A stretch of 64,000 bases of DNA from Ischnura elegans (Eukaryota > Arthropoda > Insecta > Odonata > Coenagrionidae): the NCBI RefSeq assembly GCF_921293095.1, contig NC_060258.1, forward strand, positions 9,314,607 through 9,378,606, read 5' to 3'. The notes under the pieces were generated by a model. It was given only the letters and a program-made list of their open reading frames with translations. It did not search any database and had not been told where the DNA came from. The translations under genes were made by a program, and so were the position numbers. Positions within the stretch are counted from its first letter, which is position 1; every line of letters begins with the position of its first letter. Shown here in pieces: positions 11,701 to 23,700 of this stretch.

Positions 11701-14700
11701 AGCCGGAACCGGGGTTTTTAAGGGGCGGAGCCCCTTAACGAGCGCGCGGAGCGTGCGAGTATATTCTATACGAGTAGATAGGAGTTTTACATCGTCTGAG
11801 ATTACTAATGCATGCATGAGGCACAGAGCTCAGGGAAACATGTCTTAATAATCACCTATAAAAACTGGCTAAGGTCGGAAAGTTTCCTTTGTTTTATAGG
11901 GTATTAATAATCCTTATTTAAGCCATGCGCTTCCAGCTAGCAGGGTACTCAGCTACCTGTTAGTTGCCTGCATTCTAGCGGCGCTCATAGCCCTGCACCA
12001 AGGTCACCTCGTACAGCGACAGCAGGGAATCAGACTGACGTCACATGGGCTTTCCCCAGCTTTCATACTTAGCCGTCGCGTTCTCGCACGCTAAGTATGA
12101 ATGCTGGGAAATCTAAAAGCGAGAAATGCATACTCAGGGAGTAATAATCTTTCGATTTAGGCAATAAAAAAACAATAGGAAAGCACCCGATTGGGCCAAT
12201 GTATCAGCCAAGTGGTAACCAAAGGATTAACTTTAGCCAAGTTCATAATTACATGGGAGAACTCCCTGTTGCAAATGTTGCAGATGAACTCAGGCCGATT
12301 CTTGTGGATTCTCTCGTGCCGAAGCAAGCCCGCAAGGTCAACAAAGGCCTTCCCACAGTCTGCGCACAGGTGCTGCCGCAAGCCTTCGTGCTTGTTCTTG
12401 TGGACCAAGAGATCTTTGGGACGACGGAAGCGCTTGGAACACAACTCACACTCGAACGGCTTGTAGTCCGAATGCGTGACAATGTGAGAGTTCAAAGACG
12501 GCAGGTCCTTGTACCTGCGGAAAAGACAATAATAATAATAGTAACACAGTAAAACCTCTTTACATCGTAATGAAGGGGACCAAAATTGGGGCAGTTTGAT
12601 GTATGGAGGTTCACTGTAGAGAGGTTTCAGTGATAGGCACCATTTTTTCATATCCTTCGGAAATGAAAGGCACTACTGCCTTTGAAATTATTATATTCAT
12701 GTGTTTAAACAAACATGCTTACATAAGTGAACATATATTTATTATTTAATAATTACAGAAAGAAAAATTAATTTTTACCATGATGCGGGAGAAAACGATG
12801 TGATCTCTCTCAATTCAACAGTCACTTAAAAAGATTAGGATAGTTTAATGCCTTTTTTTCTTATTTACTGTTAGGTATGCTATCACATTGAACAAAATTG
12901 CATTAACTAATGGTTAACGTGAAAATTAAAACATTATGAAGGGGTGTAAGAAAAAAAAGCGTGAAACATTTATTGCTGAAAATGTCATTCCATGTACGTA
13001 ATCATGGCTACATCAATGGTCTCTAGTTGTCTCGGTACGATTTGCAGGGGTAATTAGGTAGTCTCAGGGGTATCTCCTTGGTATGATAAGTGGAGGTTTT
13101 ACGAGATAAAGAGGTTCACTACAAAGAGGTTTGCCTATAAATTTACATGTAAACCAGACGTGACTGTAGGGGTGGTATGATGAATGGAGGTTTACGATGT
13201 AAAGAGGTTCACTACATAGAGGTTATGCTGTCTAATCAAGTATTCTATTAAATCAAGTATAACATTAAAGGTGTGTAAGAAAAAAATAAGGGTTAAACAT
13301 TTGTCGCTGAAAATGATATTCCATGTATGTGGTCCCGGCTGCATTAATGGTCTCTTGTTGCCTCGGTTTGATTTGCAGAGGTAGTTAGGCCGTCTCGGGG
13401 ATATCTCCATGGTATGATAAGTGGAGGTTTTACGGTATAAAGAGGTTCACTGCAAAGAGATTTGCCCATAAATTTACATGTAAATCTGAGTGGACCGCAG
13501 AGATGGTATGATGTAAGGAGGTTTATGATGTAAAGAGGTTCACTACATAGAGCAAACACAGCAATGGAAGTGCTATCTCTCCTGACTTCGCATATCGTTT
13601 GCAAAATTCAGCTCTGGCTAAGGGTCGTGAATTGGAAAATGGAGAGAGCAGGGTGCCAGGGAAGTTAAGAAGTGTCTGAATTTTTGCAATTGTTAATGAA
13701 CACTTTGGTCACCAGTCTTCCGGCTTTGGTACAGGCTTAAGGTCATTGTGTCATCATGGCACACGGACCAATAATTGCACTTCAAATATACGTGTGCAGA
13801 TAAACCTGTGGCCATGTCTGCGCGTGACTGACCTTGAAATATGACCGAAATATCCATTCATCTTTTGATCTGTCAATCGTAGTTTTACGATCATAAAATC
13901 AAGATTGAGAGTATTTAGATGGCTTTATGGCGAAATTCATGCCTTTTTCACGTCTAGAAAAAGGTCAGCAGGTAAATGAATGTACCACGAGACAAGCATC
14001 ATTCTGTTGGGTACCGACTATGTAGCGTTTGGAAATATAAACTTCGCGAACATACTAATTAATCGAATATTCACCCATGTAATTCTTCGACGGTATAAAA
14101 TGGAATCTCGAAGGAAACTCAATCAATTATTCTGATAAAAATATTACCATATAATTATTGTTATAGTTATTCCGTGAATTAGTAGTTTACTCGTAGAGCT
14201 GATTCATTAGATCCCACTTTGAAGCGAGACAATCGTCAGTTCACTAAGGTGAGTGGACATGTCTCTCTGAAATGAGTCAATACTATTTACTGCTGACGGG
14301 TTTCAGAGATTTCCACTTACGTGTTGGACACGAGTATTAAGTTTTCTTCGTAAGTACCACTATTTTTCACTGTCCGACCAATGTACTTTGATACGTTTTC
14401 CAAAGGTCCAATTAGCATACATACAGTGAAACCTCTTTACATCGTAATGGAGGGGACCAAAATTTGGGCAATTTGATGTATGGAGGTTCACTATAGAGAG
14501 GTTTTAGTGATAGGCACCATTTTTTCATATCCTTTGGAAATGAAAGGCACATCTTATTAACCATTATATTTATGTGTTTAAACACACATGCATGCATTAA
14601 TGAACATAAATTTATTATTTAATAATTACAGAAAGCGAAGGCTATCGCATGTATTTTTACCATGATTCAAGAGAAAACAATGTGATCACTCTTAATTCAA

Positions 14701-17700
14701 CAGTCACTTAGGATAGTTAGATACCTTTTTTCTTATTTACTATTAGGTATGCTCTCATATTGAACAAAATGGCTACAACTAATGATTAACGTGAAAATTA
14801 CAGCATAATAAGGTATATAAGAAAAAAAAGAGTGAAAAATTTATTGCTGAAAATGTCATTACATGTTCGTAATCACAGCTGCCTTAATGGTTTCTTGTTG
14901 TCTCGGTACGTTTTGCAGATGTAGTTAGGCCATCTCGGGGGCATCTCCTTGATATGATAAGTGGAGGTTTTACGATATAAAGAGATTCACTACAAAGAGG
15001 TTTGCCAATAAATTTACATGTAAATCAGACGGGACCGTAGGGGTGGCATAAGTGTGGAGGTTTACGATGTATGGAGGTTTATGATGTAAAGAGGTTCACT
15101 GCATAGAGGTTTTACTGTAATTTGAAAACACAACAGAAAAAAATCCATTCATGAAGACATTGCAGGAGGATAAAAATTAGGATGCAATTTTGAACAATCT
15201 GTAAGTGAGTCTTTAAAAGTTGCAATACCGGCCTTCCAAATTTACTGAAAACTTAGGCACAAGGAACAAGGATTACTTAATTATCCTGATACTAATGATT
15301 CGAATTCCATTTGGGTGATAAATGAAACATTAGTGTCTTATTTTCACTAATCAACCCCTTATTAATAGTATGGATGAGGCAATTAAATGGAAATATCAAC
15401 AAAGAAATGAACATTTAAAAGCTTTGTGTCAGTCATTTAGGGACAGTGACTTTAATATTCTTAAATCAAGGCATGAAATTTTATTATTGAAACAATCATG
15501 GACACCTTATGTTGGGAAATATTGCAAAAATTTCTTAAGAAATTAAAAATCAGTAGATTAACGTATCTTATACGATTTATAGGTATGCTCTCATATTGAA
15601 CAAAATGGCCACAACTAATGATTAACGTGAAAATTACAGCATATTAAAGGTGTATAAGAAAAATAAGGGTGAAACATTTATCGCTGAAAAGGTCATTCCA
15701 TGTACGTAATCGCAGCTGCATTAATGGTCTCTAGTTGTCTTGGTACGATTTGCAGAGGTAGTTAGGATGTCTCGGGGTTGTCTCCTTGGTATCATAAGTG
15801 GAGGTTTTACGATATAAAGAGATTCACTACAAAGAGTTTTGCCTATAAATTTACATGTAAATCTGACGGGACCATAGGGGTGGTATGATGTACGGAGGTT
15901 TATGATGTAAAGAGGTTCACTACATAGAGGTTTTACTGTAATAGTATTAGTCTAATATACAAGATGTCAACCGAATCAAAGCAGAAAAATTCATGCATGA
16001 TTCCTAGTTTTCCAGGGAAAATTGAAAAAATTCCAGGTTAATCTTACGTGAATACTGTGATTAGTGGTGAGACGGGGGGGGGGGGGGGGGGGGGGGGGGG
16101 AGGGATAAAAGCCCCCTTAGAACTCAGAGAAATTTTAAAATTTAATCTTTCATTTTACTTAATTGGATAAATACTACTTATAGACTAGTGTAAGGATTAC
16201 TAATCTATCCCTAAGGAAGTCGTAAAACTCACCATTTTGAACCATTTTTATACTGACCCCGGAGGTTCTCCATACCCCCCCCTTGTATTAGTTGCGCCTA
16301 AAGCCCCCCTAGACTTAATTCCTAGCTGCGTGCCTGACTGTGATGTATGTATAAGAATTAAAAAAAATACCCTACAATTACTTCAGTAGTTTCAAATTAC
16401 ATTAAATTGTTGTATTTACAAGGAATAGATTAGTTAGCACACATTCCATTTACAATTTAAGTTTATTCAATGCACGCCAAGAAGTTGTTTCGATCTCGTA
16501 AGTAGATGTTGACGTCACCGGCCACACTATTCTTCGCATTTTTGAATCTTACTCGAGTCAACAGTGCTAGACATTTCGATGTTTTACTATACTGGGATTC
16601 TGGGACACAGGGATCATGCCCATTTGCACTCACCTCCTGTCGCAATATGTGCATGGGTAAGGATAGCCTTTTTCATGCTCCCTCATGTGATCCTTCCAGC
16701 GATTCTTGTACACGAAGTTCTCCCCGCAAGTTCTACATTCAAACGCGCCCTCGTTCGAACGTTTCTTGACAGGGACGACCAGTGGCCACACAACTCCTTG
16801 GTCCCACTCCTTATCTTCATCTTCAGCCTTCCAACGACCATCATCGCTGCTCACGTCCGCCTAGAGGAAAGGAAAGGCCTTAGGTCAAGATTACATACAG
16901 CAGACTCATCCCGATCATCCGTGCGGTTTATCCGTGTTTGCGGATTATCCATTGCATGATTTTCACTCTCGCTCAATATTTTCAGCGATCTTTATTTTTA
17001 ATAATTAATTTAGGGCCGTATTCTTAGTCGCCCCTGTAGGGTCAACCGATCCTGGAAACGTCATCAGCCCCTACATTAACCGTTCTCGCCCTACATACGC
17101 CAAATCAAGCCCTACATAAGGCCGTTTTTGGAACTAAACGGGCCCTACTTACCTGCCTGTAGGGTACCTGAACCAACCCTACACCCTACAAAAACATGGC
17201 GGCCAAATATCGTCTGCTGATCACTTCGATTCAAGAATCTACGTTACAATGGATGTTGAGGGAGACGACCTCACACAAGCCATTTTAAAATGTACAGTAA
17301 CACCGCGGAAATGTAATAATATATATACACTTAATAACCACCAAATTAAATAAATTATAAAATTGACTGAACTAATAAGAACAATATAGCGGTATACATC
17401 ACCTTGTTTCTACGAATATATAATAATATTTTTCACATTTGGCACTTGGTATACTTTTGGGAAAATAATATTTCCTTTGTGTATAACCATACAAAACGTA
17501 TTTTCATGCCACTATTTGCCACATAATAAACTTAACTACGGAAGGTGAATGCGAATGACGAACCTTGATGATGCAACGTAAGTTCCCACGTCAATGCTCA
17601 TATTTGCTCCGTACTTATTACTATCTTGTACAGACTGCTGTTGAAGTAATTTAAAGACAATTAGGTTCTACTTTTGGCTCGATATGAGAGTATTTGTAGC

Positions 17701-20700
17701 GATAATTAAGGTATCGACACGACCTGGCGGACGACATTCACTTTATTTACCTTGAGCCGTTACCCTAACAATACGCCCTAAAATTATCAGACGTCTTTTC
17801 TTAGTTTCATAGTTAGTCCCCATTACGCCACCAGAGTGGAAAATTGGTGCTGCGCCATCATCTACGTCATCTCAGAGAACTTGACGACGGAATCACCCCC
17901 CACCACTTATGTAGGGTCGACTTAGAAACACATGTAGGGGCCTTTTGTTATGTAGGGACGGATATGTAGGGTCGACTAATAATACGGCCCTTAATCTTAA
18001 TTTGGAGAATCTGAGCTTTTCCCGGTGAATAGCATGGATGAAAGCTTCTTGGGTTTCCAACCGGGTCAGGGTCTGCATTGTGTAGGCCGACGTTTCGTTG
18101 TGAGACTTTCCCAACATCCTCAGGGCTGATGAAGCCGAATAGAGATCGAGGACTGCAGCTAAGTAGCGCTTGGAACCTGGCAATAAATAGGATGAGAAAG
18201 GAGGAAAAATCCCGGACCAATCAGAGACCACCTAGGTAAAGGAGGAAGGTATATACATCAAACACAGTGACACTGGCATCATCAGCCCTGAGGATGTTGG
18301 GAAAGTCTCCCAACGAAACGTCGGCCTACACCATACAGACCCTGACCCGGTTGGAAACCCGAGAAGCTTTCATCCACCCTAATCTTAATTTGAAATCCGA
18401 TGCAAAATCATCGGAATTACTTGATTGATGCTAGGATACACCGGGCTCATTACTGCCATTAGATTCCCCTTCATTAAACGTCACCGATCGCATGCTAGCT
18501 GCATTCATGGGAGCACCGCGTTCCTGTTTTCCAAGCCTCGCAGTGCGTGATCGCGCTCCGTGATCACGGATACGTGTCCTGCAGCAGTTGCAACCTGGGC
18601 AACTTGCGCGAGACGCGACTATGTGACATGGTGCTTTAAAGTGTTGTTTCATGCGTGGTTTTCGAAACCATTACTTACATGGAGCATTGTTATCGCCGCT
18701 AAAAAGATAGCAAACTGGCGAAGTAAGTTTTCATTGAGTCCAAGAAACACTCCAAAATGACAAAATAACTGTATTAATGATAATATATTGTTAGTTTTAC
18801 GTAAATTATGATTACAACAAGACGTTAAAGTGAAACTTTGGGGTATCCATGTTTTCTGATTATTATGCGACGTCAAAGTCCCACAATGACAAGTTACGCG
18901 AGATACTAAAGATTAACTTGTCTGTTGCCCGGGCATATCTTAGACTTGGTGAACGCTCGGTGATGCTGGTAGAGATGGGGGTGGTTCCCCAAAACCTTGG
19001 TTGAGAGATAGACAAAGAGGGCGCCAGGTGCATGCATTGGATGCACCACCAAGGAAGGTACGTCACAACCTTTTACGACGAGATGAAAGATAACAGATAC
19101 AAGTTGTACTTTTACAAGACTTTAATACAAGTTCATTAAAATTCTGGGAGTAATGATGAGTTTCCTCCATATACAAACAAGCCTCCAATCGGGAAGTTTC
19201 TAGACGTAGCACACACTCTCCAGCAACTTCATCTCTATCTTCTTACCAAACTTGATAAGATGAGGTGAAAATAAAACAAAAGTATGACTCCTGTCATTAC
19301 AAAAATTAAAGAATGGCTGCATGCACCCTCAGCTTTTGGGAGAGGAAGAGAAAATCCACCTTACAGCCACATGGCGACGAACGCCATCCAGAGAGTAGCA
19401 GCTCTCTCCACAACAAAATGACCCGAATGCGGGCAGAGCTAGCGGCTTTGCGGAGAGGACCATATTCTCCCGAGTCTGAGCAGTGAGAGAGAGAGAGAGA
19501 CGGTCGTTCGCGAGCGTCGCCAGGAAGGGAGGACTCCCGGGAGGGGAGGATAGGTGAGAGGGGGAGTTAGGGGAAGAGGAGAGGGAAAGGGGAATGCCAG
19601 AACCTGTTTTCTCTGAAGCAGTCGGTGCGCGTCGAGACCGCGTAACTAAAAATTTTCCTACGGCTTGCAGGCTTGCGCAGGAGTCGCGGCGGAGACCGTG
19701 ACAATTCGTTCTGTCTCTCCCCATTATTAGCCATTAAGATAATTGGAAGTATGCTGTACAGCGAATCCTGTCACAACTCTTACACTTACTGTCAGCGTCA
19801 AAATGATGTGTCCCTGTACTTTGCAAATTTATATCTGGACTTCAGAGCATGCCATAATAATAAATAATACGTCATTTTTAAAGAAAATTTTAGTCTTAAT
19901 TCTGATTCATTTTTTGTTTCATGAAAACTTCAAACACGCGAGTGCAATAAATGACTCCGCGCACCGTTTAAAATGAGCCGTTTTGTAAACTTCATGAACT
20001 ATGTAACTCAACCTAGGGAAAACTACTATGTCTAAAATTATGTTAAAAAAATTTCTTGAAAGTTGTGTGGAGGACACTAAAATTGGTTCAATATATTGGG
20101 CACATTTTTTAAGTAAGTAACATTTTGAAACAGAAAAAAAACTGACTAACCTTTTTGTGACAATTTGATTGTTACACAAAAGCCCAAACGTAAAACTTAC
20201 CAGGCCTTTTAACTTCTTTTCTGACACAATTACCGTTAGTATTAAGGCACTTATCGTATCAAACAACAAGCTGTTGCATACCGTTGTCATTGGCATAGCG
20301 AGTGGGGAAGCCCGTGGGTTCCGTATGCCCCCCGAAATATGAGAACAAAATACACTTTTCTTCATAAAAGAAAACAAAATACAGTGAGTCCTCGTTTAAC
20401 GTCACTTACCGTTCCTGAAATACGTGACGATAAACGAAATGACATTAATCGAAACACAATATCCCATAACAAACGATGTAAAAAGTGAATATCGGCTCCT
20501 AGACCTCAAAATTCCTATGCAAAAAAAGTTAAGCGTATCACATCTGGGGCATTTTTTACAATGGGAATGCCAAACTATGACATAAATACGAGTTCCTGTC
20601 TTCATCGACGGCAATTGCAGCAGCGACGTACCTTCTCCATTTTTGTATCTTCCCGCATTCGCTTTTCGGCTTCGCTATGATGGTCACCCGGTCGAGCGTC

Positions 20701-23700
20701 GCCTGAGAATCATCATCGCTGAAACATCGTCGCAGTTACAGGAACCAAGATTATTGAGAACATGGTGAAAAAAGTGACAACAAATACTCCTGAGTTACAC
20801 GGAAAAATTCCTTGAAATCACTTTTGAGGTTCCAGAAAACCATTATGTCAAGTAAAATTTGCTATAACTTTACTTGACGTTTGCGAACCTACCTAAGAAT
20901 TCATTTTGCAGAAAATTTGCTATAAACATAATCGCAATTGACAATAAACACACCATTTTACACTTCGTTTAGACTGACTGTATTACCGCCCACAAAACGA
21001 ACAACTTGCAACGCCTGCCGCTTCGCATTTTTTCTCGTGCGAAAATTGAAAGACCTGACGTTATCGCGAAGCAAAGGTGCGATAAACGAATGACGGTCTC
21101 AAAATTTTCGTGACGTTATCGCGAAATGACGTTAAACGGGGTGATGTAGAACGTTGACTATCTGTATTGAAAATTCATGAATTAACAAAAGATTTCTTTA
21201 ACAAGTGAAGTTTTTTCGATTGTGAAAAGTGTTAAAATTAGTTTCAAACCCTCTGCTTATTCGTACCCTATTTTTCAAAAATTTCCCTCCTTGGTTTTAG
21301 GTCAAAACCCCCCCTCCGTGCAAACGAAAAACCTGGCTACCCCACTGATCGTTGGACATGGACAATTCTTGCCCGAATTAACAGCCATCGCAAAACTGTC
21401 CTTTTTAACCCAATGTTGCCTTCAAGCACCATCAAAAATGTACAATACATTTTCAGCTCTATTCAGGAAAGATTTAACCCATTATAACCCAGTGTAGCTT
21501 CTTAGCAACATCAAAAACTTATAAATTTCCTGCTCTATTTAGGAAATATCTAAACCAAGGATTACTTGGTTTTACCAACGATATTAAAATTTTCTGGGGC
21601 AAGATCCCCGGTTTGGCCCCCCCAATATTTTTTGTAAGTCGACATCCCTGAGTTGAATTGTGATACCTACTCAAGTTTTTCCGGAAATTTTTTTGGAATT
21701 TGTATTGAAATAAAAAAATAAATAAATAGAAATAAACTTACTTCATCGTGAAATTCTTCATGTGCCGACATGTCGTGGTCCGTTTGCTCCCCTGCCGTGT
21801 TGGTTTCCCGTAGACGTTCCTCTAGCGTCGACGTGCACGGAGCCTCCACGTCCATGGCAGTCGTCGTAGCAGAAGAATGCATCATCGCCTCTTCCCCCAT
21901 TGAGGAACGGTGCCCAGGGTGCACATTCACCTTCTTATCAACAGAGGGCTCCACCGGTTGCACGGACACCACCTATGAACAGTGGAAGGGAATTACAGAA
22001 AAATCGATTTTTCACCATATTTCAAGGTCAGTCACTCGCAGACACTGTCAACGCATTAATAATAATAATTTTAATCATCCCAGGGCACTTATACATGTAT
22101 AAGACAAGTTAAAGAAATAAACAAAATAAATAAAGAAGAGAAATACAATGAAACACATTACATTGAAAGAAATTCGTTTACAGAATAAAAGGCATTAGAT
22201 ATCAAATACCTTTCCAACTTTACTTTAAAATCCAGGAGGCAGTTAACACCTTTAACATTCGAAGGCAGGTGGTTGAAGAATTTGCAACCACCGTAGGGAG
22301 GACCTTTTGCATATGATGAAAGATTGTGTGACACAGTTCTAAAGTCTTTGCTCCTCCTGGTGTAGTACAGGTGCACGTCGTTATTTAAAACCAAACCCAA
22401 AGTGAGGTGCTGCTCTTTGACATATATTGAAGCATAATAAATGTAAATACAAGGAAGAGTCAAGATATTGAGCTTTTTGAAGAATTGCCTACAACTAGTA
22501 GATTTATTAACACCCATCAATATCCTGATAGCCCATTTTTGAATTTTGAATAGCCTAGTGGTACAGCTAGCATGACCCCAGGATTATCTGCATGTGCATA
22601 TTCTGCATTTATCTGCACATTTACATTCTAAGCGCAATAGTTTAATTTCCTTCATCAAAGAAAACAAAAGGCATTGATGGCGATTCGTTACCCACCATTA
22701 GTGTATTCATAATTTACAAATTATTTGGTTTTTGAAATACCGGTTTAGACGAATGGCAAGGGTCAAATTTTATCCTCATTTGAAAAAGGCCAGATTGGCG
22801 CCCATGCGATTCCACTCCACGTGACGTCACAGGGACCTAGTTTCTACACGAGAGGATAGGAGTTATGCATCGTCAGAGGCTACCAATGCATGCATGAGTC
22901 ACAGAGCTCAGGGAAACATGTCTTAATAATCACCTATTAAAACTGGCTAAGGACGGAAAGTTTTCTTCGTTTGAAAGGCATTAATAATCCTTATTTAAGC
23001 CAAGCGCTACCAGCCAGCAGGGTACTCAGCTACCTGCTAGCAGCCTGCGTCGTATCAGCGCTCAGAGCCTCGATCAAGGTCACCTACCAGGCGGGAGGGG
23101 GAACCAGAAATGCGTTGTACGGACTTTTTCCCTTCATTCCTACTTACGCGTCGCGTTTTCGCGCGCTTGAAATTTTTCACTTTTCATTTGATCGCGAAAA
23201 ATAGATATCGTCATTTAAAAATCTAAAAGCGTGAAATATGTACTCCAGGAGTAATAATCTTTCGATTTAGGCAATAAAAAAATAATAGGAAACCACCCTA
23301 TTATTGGTCCGTGTGCCATGATGACACATTGACCTTAAGCCCGTACCAAAGCCGGAAGACTAGTAACCAAAGTGTTCATTAACAATTGCAAAAATTCGGA
23401 CACTCCTTCTCTTCCCTGGCACCCTGGTCCCTCTATTTCCCCACTCACAACCTTTAGCCGGAGCTGAATTTTTCAAACGATAGGTGATGTCAGGAGAGAT
23501 AGCACTGTCATTGATGCATTTGCATTCAAGGCATCTGTTGCGTTTGTTACATTTTTAGTTAACGTGCGGCCAATGATTGTTACGTGACCAATATTTTTAT
23601 CTAAAATACCTCATTTACAGGCCGTGAATTTGACGACATGTAGACCGTGAAAAAAAAAACATGGGAATTACAGGCGGTCCCAGACTTCCCCACACTATGC

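Larger units (their letters stand above)
9558..11763. mobile_element. 2.2-kb insert of unknown class with minisatellite and hairpin island
   Basis: Defined by the interruption of copy D3. It begins TATCCTATCTATATACAG and ends near GCGTGCGAGTATAT. It contains an ATGGCG-bearing unique left part, a degenerate ~160-bp tandem array (10260-11330) and a GC-rich palindromic tail (11345-11760). Internal tandem repeats plus terminal hairpins resemble non-autonomous Helitron/Helentron elements in outline, but I see no firm CTRR 3' end, so the class is open. ORFs on both strands here follow the repeats and have no known domains. Confidence 0.5.
9363..12188 (+). mobile_element. Family D MITE, copy D3, split by a 2.2-kb insert
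   Basis: The left segment 9363-9557 matches family D up to the CACGTGACGTCA block. The right segment resumes at about 11764 (CTATACGAGTAGATAGG) and runs to a degenerate end near 12188. The sequence between them (about 9558-11763) is absent from other copies, so it was inserted into D3. Confidence 0.75.
18042..18371. repeat. Inverted repeat of about 95-bp arms (Penelope-like relic?)
   Basis: The left arm 18042-18135 and right arm 18276-18371 are inverted copies sharing CCAACCGGGTCAGGGTCTG and the sequence around GTAGGCCGACGTTTCG. Each arm holds a hammerhead-like motif. Such motifs are known from Penelope-like elements. No reverse transcriptase is present. Confidence 0.7.
16911..18878 (+). mobile_element. 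Family I TIR element with two nested insertions (I1)
   Basis: The flanks match 63188-63849 (CAGACTC... GATTATCCG-type left arm, and GGGAGCACCGCGTTCCTG and GCAACTTG blocks in the right arm). The copy is interrupted by a PIF/Harbinger-like element (17013-17990) and by the inverted hammerhead-like pair (about 18000-18375). Non-autonomous. Confidence 0.7.

Noticed and set aside
16074-16100. Long poly-G as assembly artefact
   Set aside because: Poly-G recurs at related repeat copies (27.8 kb) and in hAT ends, so it is probably genuine, though exact lengths are unreliable.
19329-19724. 131-codon Ser/Pro-rich minus-strand ORF
   Set aside because: Follows purine-rich simple sequence on the other strand, no domain, no splice or paralogue support.
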